This document shows positions 1 through 9,294 of a stretch of DNA of 64,000 nt, piece after piece (position 1 is the first letter of the stretch; the number at the start of each line of letters is the position of its first letter). The DNA comes from Paraburkholderia oxyphila NBRC 105797 (lineage in GTDB: Bacteria; Pseudomonadota; Gammaproteobacteria; Burkholderiales; Burkholderiaceae): NCBI RefSeq assembly GCF_000685075.1, contig NZ_BAYD01000003.1, positions 203,840 to 267,839 of the forward strand. The letters are read 5' to 3'. The notes under the pieces are model-generated. The model was not told the DNA's origin, did not search any database, and saw nothing but the letters and a program-made list of their open reading frames with translations. The translations under genes and the position numbers were made by a program.

Positions 1-29
1 ACCCGCTGACGTCTCTTGCGCCAGCGCGA

Positions 30-968
30 TCAGCCGCCCGACGCCGCATTCGGGCTCGCCGGCGCCTGCGACGGCGTTTGCGGCGGCGCGGTGAGCGGCG
101 CATTCTGGGCCGGCGGCAGCGGATTCGTTTCGGTGTCGCCGGTGCCCTGCGCGCCCGGAGCCGGGCCGACCGGGTTGGACTGCGGCACGCCCTGGATCTG
201 CGGCGGCGGCTGACGATGCAACTGGATCTGCGACGGCATCGTGCCCACGCCCGGCGGCAGCGCCGACGAGGTTGGCGTGCCCGCACGCACCGACGGCGTC
301 AGGCCCGCGGGCGTCTGCACGGCTTCCGTGGCGCGGTTCGCGGCGGCGGCGGCCTGCGCGTTCGCGTCGAGCGGCAACTGCGCAGTGGCGGTGCCGAGTT
401 CCGAAGACGGCGTGCGCGCCGTGTCGCCGACGGTCGGACCCGTGGCGCTCGAGGCCGAGGCCTGTGTGGTTACAGGGGCCGACGCACCCGAAGCCGGCGC
501 AGCCGCGACGGCCTGGCTCTTCTTGCCCGATTTATCGCCATCGATTTCGGCGAGCAATTCGAGATTCGACGGCAGGTCTTCGCCGCCCGACCAGCTCGAC
601 ACGCGGTCGCCCTCGAACATCACGATGAAGTCACGCTGCTGGACCACGGCGGTCGAGCCGCGCTTGAAGTAGAAGACGTAGTCCCAGCGGTTCGCGTGGA
701 ACATGTCGGTCAGGAGCGGCGTACCGAGCAATTTCTTGACTTCGTCGCGCGACATGCCCACGTGCATCTGCGCCGCGGCTTCCTTCGAGACGAAGTTGCC
801 CTGCACGATGGTGATGCGGTACGGCGTGATGCTTTGCGCAATGCGCTGCGTCACGCTGTCGTAAGTGCCGCAGCCAGCGAGCGTCGCGAACGCGGCCGCA
901 GCCAGCAGGGTGCACGCCACGCGGCGGCCGCTCAGGCGGCGGCCGATCGTTGTGAATTCTGGAATCAT
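30..968 (-). CDS. bamE: Outer membrane assembly lipoprotein BamE (OmlA/SmpA family)
   Basis: BamE is a lipoprotein subunit of the BAM complex, which inserts beta-barrel proteins into the outer membrane. The N-terminus has a basic stretch, a hydrophobic segment and a lipobox ending LAGC (Cys33 from the chosen start). The BamE core follows at about residues 35-125, including the family-typical stretch with GMSRDEVKKLLGTP. The remaining 170 or so residues are low-complexity Ala/Pro/Gln/Thr, which makes the protein about twice the length of enterobacterial BamE. I chose the ATG at 968 because GGTGAGG sits just upstream; a GTG three codons earlier (977) is possible. It diverges from fur, an arrangement common in Burkholderiaceae. 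The family call is firm; the function of the tail is unknown. Confidence 0.93.
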   Translation of the reverse strand: MIPEFTTIGRRLSGRRVACTLLAAAAFATLAGCGTYDSVTQRIAQSITPYRITIVQGNFVSKEAAAQMHVGMSRDEVKKLLGTPLLTDMFHANRWDYVFYFKRGSTAVVQQRDFIVMFEGDRVSSWSGGEDLPSNLELLAEIDGDKSGKKSQAVAAAPASGASAPVTTQASASSATGPTVGDTARTPSSELGTATAQLPLDANAQAAAAANRATEAVQTPAGLTPSVRAGTPTSSALPPGVGTMPSQIQLHRQPPPQIQGVPQSNPVGPAPGAQGTGDTETNPLPPAQNAPLTAPPQTPSQAPASPNAASGG

Positions 969-1103
969 TTCCCTCACCGTGCGGGCTTGTCGCGAAGCCG
1001 CGCGTATTCTGTAGACGTTCGATCGAGTTCCGCCGAAACTGCCCGGAACGGCAAAAACCCATTAACATAAGAACCCAGCATTGTACTCCAGGGACTTATA
1101 GTC

Positions 1104-1532
1104 ATGACCAATCCAACCGATCTCAAGAACATCGGCCTCAAGGCGACCCTGCCTCGCCTGAAGATCCTGGAGATTTTTCAGCATAGCCCCGTGCGTCACC
1201 TCACCGCCGAAGACGTGTATCGCAACCTGCTGAACGAGGAGCTCGACATCGGCCTCGCCACGGTTTACCGGGTGCTCACGCAGTTCGAGCAGGCGGGCCT
1301 GCTCACGCGCAGCAACTTCGAATCCGGCAAGGCCGTCTTCGAGCTCAACGAAGGCAGCCACCACGACCATCTCGTCTGCCTCGATTGCGGCCTCGTAGAA
1401 GAATTCTTCGACCCCGAAATCGAAAAGCGCCAGCAGTCAATTGCTAACGAACGTGGCTTCAAGCTGCAGGAGCATGCACTCGCGCTGTACGGCGCCTGCA
1501 CCAAGGAAAATTGCCCGCACCGCAAGCACTGA
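1104..1532 (+). CDS. fur: Ferric uptake regulator Fur
   Basis: Fur is a cytoplasmic iron-sensing repressor that binds Fur boxes when loaded with Fe2+. The 142-residue length is normal. A winged-helix DNA-binding domain occupies about residues 1-83, with the recognition region around [17 protein letters not shown] metal-binding and dimerization domain follows: the HHDH cluster at 86-89, Cys92-x-x-Cys95, and a second pair at Cys132 and Cys137. It diverges from bamE over a 135-bp gap and is followed by a strong intrinsic terminator, so it is probably monocistronic. I saw no clear Fur box in its own promoter region. Confidence 0.97.
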   Translation: MTNPTDLKNIGLKATLPRLKILEIFQHSPVRHLTAEDVYRNLLNEELDIGLATVYRVLTQFEQAGLLTRSNFESGKAVFELNEGSHHDHLVCLDCGLVEEFFDPEIEKRQQSIANERGFKLQEHALALYGACTKENCPHRKH

Positions 1533-1586
1533 GCGGGCAGCGCGCGGGCGTGGGGGGGCCTCCCCCGGGCACGCGCAGACGAAAAA

Positions 1587-1616
1587 ACGCCACGGCAGGG
1601 TTGCCGTGGCGTTTTT
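1587..1616 (+). terminator. Intrinsic terminator of fur
   Basis: A perfect 11-bp stem (1587-1597 with 1602-1612) closes a GGGT loop and is followed by a T-run. It lies 54 nt past the fur stop. An A-run on the other side would also let it act on leftward transcription coming from allA. Confidence 0.9.
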
Positions 1617-1716
1617 CATTTGGGGCACCAATTTCGAGAATCGGGCGGGCTGGCGGCGCCCGGTTCGTGCGCCGCCAGGCCTCGCCGCGAGGGCAGCGCC
1701 GCGGCCGCCGCGGACC

Positions 1717-2229
1717 TCAAGCAAGCGCGACGGGCTCGCTCGCGTGCACGAGCCGCCAGGTCCCGTCCAACGCGATCTCATCACAATTGGGCTGCTGGCC
1801 GCCCCGGTCGATCACGAGAAAGTCGCTCACGCGGTCGAATGCCAGCAGCGGATGGTGCCAGACACCCTTCGCATAATTGACGCCTTGCCCGCCATCGACC
1901 CAGAACGCGCGCAGCTGTGTCGGATCGAGTTCGCCCGCGGGCGCGACGACCACCGCATAACGCACGTCGCCGAGCGGCACGAACGCCTGGCTGCCGAGCG
2001 GATGCCGCTCCATCATCGCGATTTCGACGGGCCAGGCGCGCGGCTGGGCGCGAAACACGCTGACGATGGGCCGGCCACCCGCCTGCGCCACGTCGATCGA
2101 CGCCAGGTCATGAAAGCGCTCGGTCGTGCCGCCGTTGATCGGAAAATGGCGCGCACCGTCGAGCTCGATCACGTCGCCGAATGGCGCGAAGGCCTCGCGC
2201 GTCAAAGGTTCCATCAGCAGGGTTCGCAT
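1717..2229 (-). CDS. allA: Ureidoglycolate lyase (ureidoglycolase)
   Basis: AllA splits ureidoglycolate into glyoxylate and urea in purine/allantoin breakdown. The 170-residue protein shows the family signatures [22 protein letters not shown] and FLVIDRGG with a nearby NCDE. The reading frame stays open upstream, but the ATG at 2229 is preceded at the right distance by AAGGAG, so I start there. No other purine-catabolism gene is in the window. The nearest gene on the same strand is dctA upstream, which could supply dicarboxylates but is separated by a repeat-bearing gap. The family call is confident; the physiological context is not visible here. Confidence 0.92.
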   Translation of the reverse strand: MRTLLMEPLTREAFAPFGDVIELDGARHFPINGGTTERFHDLASIDVAQAGGRPIVSVFRAQPRAWPVEIAMMERHPLGSQAFVPLGDVRYAVVVAPAGELDPTQLRAFWVDGGQGVNYAKGVWHHPLLAFDRVSDFLVIDRGGQQPNCDEIALDGTWRLVHASEPVALA

Positions 2230-2328
2230 GGGTGCTCCTTGATCGGGGTCCAGAATTGGGAGGGACATGATGATGTCGTTCAGTTCATCGAAGGAAAGCG
2301 GCAGCGCCGCGTAGCGCGTCGAACACCG

Positions 2329-2380
2329 CCCGCGCCGGTATGCCCGCGCCGGTATGCCCGCGCCGGTATGCCCGCGCCGG
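2329..2380. repeat. 14-bp tandem repeat, 3.7 copies
   Basis: The unit CCCGCGCCGGTATG occurs three times in perfect tandem (2329-2342, 2343-2356, 2357-2370), followed by a 10-bp partial copy. It lies in the gap between the dctA stop and the allA start. The copies are identical, which suggests recent slippage or a variable-number locus. No function is visible. Confidence 0.9.
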
Positions 2381-2407
2381 CAATGCCGTGCGGGCGGTGC
2401 ACCGGAT

Positions 2408-3751
2408 TCAGAGCGCGTGCAAGGGCTTGCCGCCGAGCGCCGGGTCGTCGGCTTGCGCGTCGGTGTCGTCTTCGCCGGCGGGCACGTAGAGGTAGCCCGG
2501 CTCGAGGTTCAGCACACGCTTCGCACGCGCCTTGTCGATGTCACGCTCCCAGACGGCAACGATCACCGTGGCGACGCAGTTGCCGATCAGGTTCGTGAGC
2601 GCGCGGGCGATGCCGACGAACCAGTCCACCGGCAGGATCAGCACGAGGCCGAGCACGGGGATCGCGGGAATCGCGGAGAGCGTGGCGGCGAGAATCACGA
2701 TCGCCGAGCCGGGAATGCCGTGCGCACCCTTGGACGTGATGAGCGACACCAGCACCACCACGATCAGGTCGTGCACCGAGAGCGGCGTATTGGTGGCCTG
2801 CGCGATGAAGATCACGGCGAGCGTCAGGTAGATCGAGAAGCCGTCGAGGTTGAACGAATAGCCGGTCGGGATCACGAGACCCACGGTGGAGTCCTTCACG
2901 CCCATCCATTCGAGCTTGCGCATGATCTGCGGCAGCACGGCGTCGGACGACGCGGTGCCGAGCACGATCGACAGTTCTTCACGCAGATAGCGGATCAGCT
3001 TGAAGACGCTGAAGCCCGCCAGCCGCATCACGATGCCGAGCACCACCGCGACGAACACGAAGCAGCTCGCGTAGAACACCACCACGAGGAAGCCGAGCTG
3101 CTTGAGCGAGGCCACGCCGTAGGTTCCGGTCGTGAACGCGATCGCGCCGAGCACGCCGAGCGGCGCGAGCTTGATGATGAAGCCCATCACGCGGAAGAAC
3201 ACCTGCGAGAGCTCGTCGATGAGGATGTTCACGCGCTGCGCCTTCGGGCCGAGCAGCGAGAGCGCACTGCCGAACAGCACCGAGAACACGAGGATCTGCA
3301 GGATGTCACCCTTCGCGAACGCGTCGAACGCGGTGTCGGGAATGATCTTGAGCAGGAAGCCCGCGGTGTCCTTCAGGCTTTTCGCGTGCTCGGTGTAGGT
3401 CGCGAGCGAGGCCGCGTCGAGCGAATGCAAGTCCACGTTCATGCCGGCGCCCGGACGCGTGAGATACGCGAGCACGGCGCCGATCACGAGCGCGACGGTC
3501 GTCATCGCCTCGAAGTAGACCACCGACTTCAAGCCAACGCGTCCGACCTTCTTCAGGTCGCCCGCGTGCGCCATGCCGCTCACGACCACGCAGAACACGA
3601 TGGGACCGATCACCATCTTGATGAGCTTGAGAAAGCCGTCGCCGAGCGGCCGCAAAGACTGGGCGAAATGGGGAAACACCGCACCGACTACGATGCCCAG
3701 CACGAGGGCAATCACTACGCGGCCAAACAGCGAATTGAAGAACTTCGTCAC
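2408..3751 (-). CDS. dctA: C4-dicarboxylate:cation symporter DctA
   Basis: DctA is an inner-membrane sodium/proton-coupled importer of succinate, fumarate and malate (DAACS/glutamate-transporter fold). The protein is 447 residues, close to the family norm. It has the hydrophobic N-terminal helices, the substrate-site stretch [16 protein letters not shown], the re-entrant loop region with [11 protein letters not shown], and the C-terminal [16 protein letters not shown] motif. It faces a GntR/FadR-type regulator gene across an intergenic region with three copies of GGTCAGACCA. One copy lies just downstream of the predicted dctA promoter, so repression by that regulator is likely. Malic enzyme is also in the window but not linked. 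Confidence 0.95.
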   Translation of the reverse strand: MTKFFNSLFGRVVIALVLGIVVGAVFPHFAQSLRPLGDGFLKLIKMVIGPIVFCVVVSGMAHAGDLKKVGRVGLKSVVYFEAMTTVALVIGAVLAYLTRPGAGMNVDLHSLDAASLATYTEHAKSLKDTAGFLLKIIPDTAFDAFAKGDILQILVFSVLFGSALSLLGPKAQRVNILIDELSQVFFRVMGFIIKLAPLGVLGAIAFTTGTYGVASLKQLGFLVVVFYASCFVFVAVVLGIVMRLAGFSVFKLIRYLREELSIVLGTASSDAVLPQIMRKLEWMGVKDSTVGLVIPTGYSFNLDGFSIYLTLAVIFIAQATNTPLSVHDLIVVVLVSLITSKGAHGIPGSAIVILAATLSAIPAIPVLGLVLILPVDWFVGIARALTNLIGNCVATVIVAVWERDIDKARAKRVLNLEPGYLYVPAGEDDTDAQADDPALGGKPLHAL

Positions 3752-3793
3752 GACTGTCTCCTACGGGCGAGGGAATCGAGTAACTGTTCTGAC

Positions 3794-3804
3794 TGGTCAG
3801 ACCA
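3794..3804. promoter_or_regulatory. Operator O1 for the GntR/FadR-type regulator
   Basis: TGGTCAGACCA is a palindrome of the type bound by FadR-subfamily GntR proteins (PdhR and LldR bind similar TGGTCTGACCA-like sites). It lies about 10-20 nt downstream of the predicted dctA start site, where a bound repressor would block elongation. Confidence 0.7.
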
Positions 3805-3819
3805 GTACTGTTATGGCCA

Positions 3820-3848
3820 ATAGTAGGAAGCCGATATAGTAGAGTCAA
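3820..3848 (-). promoter_or_regulatory. Predicted sigma70 promoter of dctA
   Basis: On the minus strand, TTGACT (3848-3843) and TACTAT (3825-3820) are separated by exactly 17 bp, a near-consensus sigma70 promoter. It would start transcription around position 3813, about 60 nt before the dctA ATG. The call comes from sequence only. Confidence 0.65.
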
Positions 3849-3877
3849 GGTTGGAACGTGCGGTGTTTACCCTTGTG

Positions 3878-3888
3878 CGGTCAGACCA
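3878..3888. promoter_or_regulatory. Operator O2 for the GntR/FadR-type regulator
   Basis: CGGTCAGACCA repeats the O1 core GGTCAGACCA. It sits between the two divergent promoters, 30 bp upstream of the dctA -35 box. Confidence 0.65.
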
Positions 3889-3970
3889 GTTCGCAAACCC
3901 GCACGGGGTGGCGCGCGCTGCGCCAGAAGAGCTTTGATGCGACGCACCATGCAGGTGCGGCGGGCGGGAC

Positions 3971-3989
3971 TACAATACAGGTCAGACCA
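3971..3989 (+). promoter_or_regulatory. Predicted gntR -10 element with overlapping operator O3
   Basis: TACAAT (3971-3976) looks like a -10 element. AGGTCAGACCA (3979-3989) follows at the expected start site, 22 bp before the regulator ATG. This placement predicts autorepression. The -35 element is weak. Confidence 0.6.
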
Positions 3990-4011
3990 CGCGAGCGCCC
4001 TGCGCCATCCG

Positions 4012-4743
4012 ATGAAGAACGTTCCGCATACCGTCACCGACGCCGCCGTCGCCACGATCCGTGCGCGGATCGAAGGTGGCCTGTACCCGGTCGGCAGCCT
4101 GCTGCCCGCGCAGCGGCAACTCTCCGAGGAACTGGCGATCAGCCGCGCTTCGCTGCGCGAGGCGCTCTCGACGCTCGAAGCGCTCGGCATGCTGTCGATC
4201 CGCGCGGGCAAGGGCGTCTACGTAACGAGCGCGCAGGCCACGAGCGTCCATCCGTGGCGTTTCGCCGATCAATCGTCGCTGCCCGACACCTACCAGATGC
4301 GCTATGCGCTCGAAGGCTTCGCCGCACGCATGGCGGCGCTCGCGATCGGCGACGCCGACGTCGCCTGGCTCGAGCACAACACGGACACGCTGCATGAGGC
4401 GCTCGCCTGCGACGAGCTCGACGAGGCCGCGCAACTGGACTTCGAATTCCATATGCGCATCGTGAGCCTCGCCGGCAATGCGGCGATCGAATCGATCCTG
4501 CGCAGCAGCGCCGACATCATGAAGGAGAGCCAGCGCATGCCGTTCTACCGGCGCGAGCTCGTGCTCTCCACGCACCGCGAGCACGGCCTGATCGTGGTGG
4601 CGCTCAAGGCACGCGACAGCGCGGCGGCGGGCGCGGCCATCGAAGCGCATATCGCCAGCGCCGCGCAGCGCGCGGGTGTCTATTTCCCGACGCCGCCGGT
4701 CCCCTCCCTCGCGCAGGCGACGGACATCGCCGCCGCAAAATAA
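4012..4743 (+). CDS. GntR-family (FadR subfamily) transcriptional regulator
   Basis: This is a one-component regulator with an N-terminal winged helix and a C-terminal all-helical FCD ligand domain. The winged helix (about residues 5-75) contains the GntR signature PAQRQLSEELAISRASLREAL and GMLSIRAGKGVYV. The rest (about 95-225) is helical, and its metal/ligand histidines are plausible (HTDTLHE, EFHMRIV, HREH). I start at the ATG at 4012, because upstream in-frame codons would lie across operator O3 and the predicted promoter. Divergence from dctA and the three shared operators suggest it controls dicarboxylate uptake and itself. The ligand is unknown; a C4-dicarboxylate or lactate-like acid is a guess. 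Confidence 0.88.
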   Translation: MKNVPHTVTDAAVATIRARIEGGLYPVGSLLPAQRQLSEELAISRASLREALSTLEALGMLSIRAGKGVYVTSAQATSVHPWRFADQSSLPDTYQMRYALEGFAARMAALAIGDADVAWLEHNTDTLHEALACDELDEAAQLDFEFHMRIVSLAGNAAIESILRSSADIMKESQRMPFYRRELVLSTHREHGLIVVALKARDSAAAGAAIEAHIASAAQRAGVYFPTPPVPSLAQATDIAAAK

Positions 4744-4754
4744 GCTCGAAAAAA

Positions 4755-4775
4755 AACCGCCCTGAAGGGCGGTTT
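4755..4775. terminator. Bidirectional intrinsic terminator between gntR and gapA
   Basis: An 8-bp stem (4755-4762 with 4767-4774) has a TGAA loop. Eight A residues precede it, forming a T-run for leftward gapA transcripts, and a shorter T-run follows for gntR. It separates two convergent genes. Confidence 0.85.
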
Positions 4776-4844
4776 CTTCGTGGCTCGAGTGGCATGCGCC
4801 GGGCCACGAGACCCAGCGGAGCACAAGCTCAAAACCAGGCGTGC

Positions 4845-5855
4845 TTACTTCGCGTTCGCGAAAGCCACTGCCGTATCCAGCATGCGGTTCGAGAAGCCCC
4901 ACTCGTTGTCGTACCAGCTCGACACCTTCACGAGACGGCCCGAGACCTTCGTGAGCGTGGCGTCGAACGTCGACGATGCCGGGTTGTGGTTGAAGTCGAC
5001 CGAAACCAGCGGTGCTTCGTTGTAGCCGAGGATGCCCTTGAGCGCGCCTTCCGAAGCTTCCTTCATGATCGCGTTGACTTCTTCGACGGTCGTGTCGCGC
5101 TTGGCGATGAACGACAGGTCGACGATCGACACGTTGATGGTCGGGACGCGGATCGCGTAGCCGTCGAGCTTGCCGTTCAGTTCCGGCAGCACGAGGCCGA
5201 CCGCCGAGGCAGCGCCCGTCTTCGTCGGGATCTGGCTTTGCGTGGCCGAGCGCGCACGGCGCAGGTCTTCGTGGTACACGTCGGTCAGGACCTGGTCGTT
5301 CGTGTACGCGTGGATCGTCGTCATCAGGCCGGTTTCGAGGCCGATCTTGTCGTTCAGCGGCTTGACGAGCGGTGCCAGGCAGTTGGTCGTGCACGATGCG
5401 TTCGAGATGACCGTGTCCGTAGCCTTCAGGACGTTGTGGTTCACGCCGTAGACGATCGTTGCGTCGACGTCCTTGCCGCCCGGCGCCGAGATGATCACCT
5501 TCTTCGCGCCGCCCTTCAGGTGGGCACTGGCCTTTTCCTTGGTCGTGAAGAAGCCCGTGCATTCGAACACGATGTCGACGCCCAGCTCGCCCCACGGCAG
5601 TTCAGCCGGGTTGCGGTTGGCCAGGACGCGGATACGGTCGCCGTTCACGACGAGGTAGTCGCCGTCCACCGAGACTTCGCCCGGGAACTTGCCGTGTGCC
5701 GTGTCGTATTGCGTCAGATGCGCGTTGGTCTTCGCGTCACCCAGGTCGTTGATCGCAACGATCTGGATGTCGTGCTTCTTGCCGTTCTCGTAGAACGCGC
5801 GAAGCGTGTTACGGCCGATGCGGCCGTAGCCGTTGATAGCGACGCGAATGGTCAT
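4845..5855 (-). CDS. gapA: Glyceraldehyde-3-phosphate dehydrogenase, type I
   Basis: This enzyme catalyses NAD-dependent oxidation and phosphorylation of glyceraldehyde-3-phosphate in the cytoplasm. The 336-residue protein opens with the Rossmann motif INGYGRIGR. It has the active-site [12 protein letters not shown] with nucleophile Cys155, and the partner His182. It lies 162 bp downstream of tkt on the same strand, a linkage typical of Burkholderiaceae, where tkt and gap feed the pentose-phosphate/Calvin-type carbon pool and lower glycolysis. The ATG at 5855 is preceded by AGGAG (on the gene strand), supporting the start. Confidence 0.98.
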   Translation of the reverse strand: MTIRVAINGYGRIGRNTLRAFYENGKKHDIQIVAINDLGDAKTNAHLTQYDTAHGKFPGEVSVDGDYLVVNGDRIRVLANRNPAELPWGELGVDIVFECTGFFTTKEKASAHLKGGAKKVIISAPGGKDVDATIVYGVNHNVLKATDTVISNASCTTNCLAPLVKPLNDKIGLETGLMTTIHAYTNDQVLTDVYHEDLRRARSATQSQIPTKTGAASAVGLVLPELNGKLDGYAIRVPTINVSIVDLSFIAKRDTTVEEVNAIMKEASEGALKGILGYNEAPLVSVDFNHNPASSTFDATLTKVSGRLVKVSSWYDNEWGFSNRMLDTAVAFANAK

Positions 5856-5986
5856 GGTTTATCTCCTGAGGGCTGAAAAATCCTGATACCGATGCGGTTG
5901 GCGCGGCCCACCTCGCTGGGGCGGCATGGCGACGCGCGCACAACGAAATCCAAAAGCGAATTCCGAAAACGAGTTTCGAAAACAAC

Positions 5987-6007
5987 GGGCCCGCGCAAGG
6001 CGGGCCC
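5987..6007 (-). terminator. Hairpin between tkt and gapA
   Basis: A GC-only 8-bp stem (5987-5994 with 6000-6007) begins 11 nt past the tkt stop and is followed on the gene strand by GTTGTTTT. It may be a weak terminator or a stability element that sets gapA apart from tkt. Confidence 0.6.
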
Positions 6008-6017
6008 ATGAGCATGC

Positions 6018-8054
6018 TTAGTTGTCGAGCGCGGCCTTGGCCGTCGCGACGACGTGATCGACCGTGAAGCCGAAGTGCTTGAACAGCACGCCAGCCGGAG
6101 CCGATTCGCCGAACGTGTCGATGCCGACCACGCCGCCTTCGAGGCCCACGTACTTGCGCCAGAAGTCGGTCACGCCAGCTTCGATCGCCACGCGGCGCAC
6201 GCCCTTGGGCAGCACGCGTTCCTTGTATTCGGCGTCCTGCTTGTCGAACACGTTCGTGGACGGCATGGACACCACGCGCGCACCGATGCCTTCGCGCTGC
6301 AGCGCCTCGACGGCCTTCATCGCCAGTTCGACTTCCGAGCCCGTCGCGATCAGGATGATCTTGCGGCTCGGGATGTCGTCGTTCCAGTCCTTGAGCACGT
6401 AGCCGCCCTTCGCGATGTTGGCGATCTGGGCGTCCGTGCGCTCGTTGAACTGCAGGTTCTGACGGCTGAACACGAGGCTCGACGGACCATGATGCGCGAT
6501 CGACTCGGTCCAGGCCACCGCGGTTTCGACGGTGTCGGCCGGGCGCCAGAGCGTCATGTTCGGGATCAGGCGCAGGCTCGCGACCTGTTCGATCGACTGG
6601 TGCGTCGGGCCGTCTTCGCCAAGGCCGATCGAGTCGTGCGTGAACACGAAGATCGACGGGCACTTCATCAGCGCAGCCACGCGCAGCGCGTTGCGGCTGT
6701 AATCCGAGAACGTCAGGAAAGTGCCGCCGAACGCCTTGTAGCCGCCGTGCAGCGTGATGCCGTTGAGCGCCGCGCTCATGCCGAACTCGCGCACGCCGTA
6801 GTTGATGTGGTTGCCCCACTGGATGCCGGTCTCGCCTTCCTTGGCCGCGCGCACGGGCTTCGAGGCCTTCCAGTTGGTGAGGTTCGAGCCGGTCAGGTCG
6901 GCCGAGCCGCCGAGCAGCTCGGGCAGCACCGCGGCGAGCCCTTCGATGGCTTGCTGCGAGGCCTTGCGCGTAGCGACCGTTTCCTTGCGCGAATCCGCAC
7001 CGGCGATGATCCCGGCAGCCTTCTGCGCCCAGTCGGCGGGCAGCTTGCCGGCCATGCGGCGCTCGAATTCGGCGGCTTCAGTCGGGTACTTCGACTGGTA
7101 CGCGGCAAACGATTCGTTCCATGCGGCTTCGAACTTCGCACCGGCAGCCTTCGCGTCCCAGTCTGCGTAGACTTCCTGCGGCAGCGTGAACGGCTCCCAC
7201 GTCCAGCCAGCCGCTGCGCGCCACTTCGCGATTTCATCGGCGCCGAGCGCCGCGCCGTGCACGTCGTGACCGCCCTGCTTGGTGGGCGCGCCCTTGCCGA
7301 TGATCGTCTTGCAGCAGATCAGCGTGGGCTTGTCCGAGGCCTTCGCCTTCTGGATGGCCGCGTCGACAGCGTCCACGTCGTGGCCGTCCACGTGCGGGAT
7401 CACGTTCCAGCCATAGGCTTCGAAGCGTTCCGGCGTGTTGTCGTGGAACCAGTTGACCACGTCGCCGTCGATCGAGATGCCGTTGTCGTCGTAGAACGCG
7501 ATCAGCTTGTTCAGCTTGAGCGTGCCGGCGAACGAGCAGGCTTCGTGCGAGATGCCTTCCATCAGGCAGCCGTCGCCGAGGAAGACATAGGTATGGTGAT
7601 CGACGATCTTCGCATCGGCCTTGTTGAACTCGGCCGCGAGCAGCGCCTCGGCCAGCGCCATGCCGACCGCGTTCGCCAGACCCTGGCCGAGCGGGCCCGT
7701 GGTCGTCTCGACGCCCGGCGTGATGCCGTACTCGGGGTGGCCCGGCGTCTTCGAGTGCAGTTGGCGGAAGTTCTTCAGCTCCGCCATCGGCAGGTCATAG
7801 CCGGTCAGATGCAGCAGCGAATACAGCAGCATCGAGCCATGGCCGTTCGACAGCACGAAACGGTCGCGGTCGCTCCAGTGCGGATTGGTCGGGTTGTGGC
7901 GCAGATGGCGCGACCACAGCGCGACGGCGATCTCGGCCATGCCCATGGGCATGCCGGGGTGGCCGGAGTTCGCTTGCTGAACGGCGTCCATGGACAGCGC
8001 GCGGATCGCGTTGGCCATCAACTGGGTGGTAGCGGGGGAGGACGAGGTCGTCAT
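6018..8054 (-). CDS. tkt: Transketolase
   Basis: Transketolase is the thiamine-diphosphate enzyme that transfers two-carbon units between ketose and aldose phosphates in the non-oxidative pentose phosphate pathway. The 678-residue length is standard. The N-terminal domain has [12 protein letters not shown], the ThDP/Mg motif [13 protein letters not shown] and DDNGISIDG. The middle Pyr domain includes [18 protein letters not shown]-terminal domain completes it. The frame is open about 176 codons further upstream but carries no family sequence there, so I start at ATG 8054. It is upstream of gapA on the same strand. Confidence 0.97.
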   Translation of the reverse strand: MTTSSSPATTQLMANAIRALSMDAVQQANSGHPGMPMGMAEIAVALWSRHLRHNPTNPHWSDRDRFVLSNGHGSMLLYSLLHLTGYDLPMAELKNFRQLHSKTPGHPEYGITPGVETTTGPLGQGLANAVGMALAEALLAAEFNKADAKIVDHHTYVFLGDGCLMEGISHEACSFAGTLKLNKLIAFYDDNGISIDGDVVNWFHDNTPERFEAYGWNVIPHVDGHDVDAVDAAIQKAKASDKPTLICCKTIIGKGAPTKQGGHDVHGAALGADEIAKWRAAAGWTWEPFTLPQEVYADWDAKAAGAKFEAAWNESFAAYQSKYPTEAAEFERRMAGKLPADWAQKAAGIIAGADSRKETVATRKASQQAIEGLAAVLPELLGGSADLTGSNLTNWKASKPVRAAKEGETGIQWGNHINYGVREFGMSAALNGITLHGGYKAFGGTFLTFSDYSRNALRVAALMKCPSIFVFTHDSIGLGEDGPTHQSIEQVASLRLIPNMTLWRPADTVETAVAWTESIAHHGPSSLVFSRQNLQFNERTDAQIANIAKGGYVLKDWNDDIPSRKIILIATGSEVELAMKAVEALQREGIGARVVSMPSTNVFDKQDAEYKERVLPKGVRRVAIEAGVTDFWRKYVGLEGGVVGIDTFGESAPAGVLFKHFGFTVDHVVATAKAALDN

Positions 8055-8861
8055 GTCGAGTCCGGGGAAACGAGTGCAAAAAGCGGCTTGGGCGGCGGCT
8101 GCGTTCAGCAGCGGGCGCACAGCAGCGTACGGTTCCGGAAGCTCGGCAAAAACGTTCGCTGCGGCGCGCGATGCGGCGCCAGGAAGACGCAAACGGCCAG
8201 AGCAAACGGACAGGGCTGCAAAGGGCGATATTCTAACAGATCGTGAGGACTTTCCCTGGCTGTAGGACCTGTCCAGGACCAGGGCGGAGCTGGAATCCGG
8301 TGTGTATACGACCCCAGTTTTGCCTCGCCGCGCGCGGCGCGCGGCCGGGCGCCGCCTGGACGCTCGCCTGAGCGCGGTGCAGGACGGCGGCGTTCCGGGC
8401 GCCCGCCCGTATAATGCCGCTATTACCCTTATTTCTAGCGTAATCAGGCCCGTTTTAAATTCAATTCTGTGCTTGGCGCCGACCTGCTGTTGGCCGACTT
8501 TGCGGAGATGGCGCGTGACCGCCCGCAACGCATCGCAACCCCGGGTTGGTCCGCCACCGACGCTCGAGACCGCCGTGATCACAGAGCGCCACTTTCATCC
8601 CGCCACTGACGCGCTGTACGGTTTTTCCGATGCACGTGCAACAGCGCCGCGGCTGACGGGGCCGGGCTTGCACGATGCACGCCGCATGCGTCACGCTTGG
8701 CGGCTCCTCAGTTGGCCCGAGATAAACTAGGCCAATTCCTACAGCTTTAGGAAGCGCAACGTTGGAGAATCGTTGGGTTCGTTACATTATTTTGCGTGCC
8801 ATCCAACCCGGGCACCCTCCAGCAACCCGCCTCGCCCGAAACCCGAACCTGGAGATATTCG
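8055..8861. other. Long gene-free interval upstream of tkt
   Basis: This 807-bp stretch holds no credible gene; the open frames here are shadows without family features. It should contain the divergent promoters of tkt (leftward) and the VOC gene (rightward). A TATAAT hexamer lies at 8410-8415 without a good -35 partner. An inverted repeat at 8736-8753 is listed separately. Confidence 0.6.
8736..8753. promoter_or_regulatory. TTCCTA/TAGGAA inverted repeat upstream of the VOC gene
   Basis: TTCCTA and TAGGAA are separated by 6 bp, 109 bp before the VOC start. The half-site resembles those bound by BvgA/RcsB/EvgA-type NarL-family regulators. The regulator assignment is inference. Confidence 0.35.
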
Positions 8862-9275
8862 ATGACCCCACCCCGCCCCGCAGGCGTGCCGTGGCTAACG
8901 CCGTATCTGGCGGTGCGCGACGCGCGCGCCACCATCGAATTTTTCCGGGCGGCATTTGATTTTGCGGTGCGCGATTGCGTGGAGGACGACGGTGCGGTGA
9001 TGCACGTGGAAATGACGTATCACGATCAACTGATCGTGATGTTCGCGCCGGAGGGCGCATTCGGTTCGACGGCGCGCACGCCGAAGAGCTCGGACGCGAT
9101 CGCCCCCCAATCCTTTTACCTTTACGTCGACAATGTCGACGCGGTGTATGCGCGAGCGCTGGACGCTGGCGCGAAATCGTTGAGCGAGCCGCAGGACCAG
9201 TTCTGGGGTGACCGTTTTGCTCAGGTCGAAGATCTCGACGGCTACCGCTGGGCGCTTGCTCGCCATCTGTCATGA
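8862..9275 (+). CDS. VOC (glyoxalase/bleomycin-resistance fold) family protein
   Basis: This 137-residue protein has the paired beta-alpha-beta-beta-beta modules of the vicinal-oxygen-chelate superfamily. The first module starts with TPYLAVRDARATIEFFRAAF. Strands with HVEMTYHDQLIVMFAPEGAFG follow. The second module has YVDNVDAVYARALDAGAKSL and ends FWGDRFAQVEDLDGYRWALARH. PhnB-like or glyoxalase-like chemistry is possible, but the substrate cannot be read. The start at 8862 has GGAG seven nucleotides upstream; an earlier in-frame ATG lacks a ribosome site. It is followed closely by rsmE. Confidence 0.88.
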   Translation: MTPPRPAGVPWLTPYLAVRDARATIEFFRAAFDFAVRDCVEDDGAVMHVEMTYHDQLIVMFAPEGAFGSTARTPKSSDAIAPQSFYLYVDNVDAVYARALDAGAKSLSEPQDQFWGDRFAQVEDLDGYRWALARHLS

Positions 9276-9294
9276 CGCAATGAGAACTTGTCTT

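Noticed and set aside
2329..2380. The short tandem repeats as a CRISPR array
   Set aside because: The units are contiguous without spacers and no cas gene is nearby. No CRISPR array was seen anywhere in the window.
2354..3823. A 489-codon rightward frame opposite dctA
   Set aside because: It is the antisense shadow of a well-supported gene. It is Arg/His/Glu-rich with no family feature, as expected in GC-rich DNA.
6054..8246. A 730-codon rightward frame opposite tkt
   Set aside because: Antisense shadow of transketolase with the same Arg/His/Val-rich composition and no domain.
8410..8415. TATAAT as the promoter of a small RNA or stable RNA
   Set aside because: No matching -35 element and no terminator or tRNA-like structure follows.
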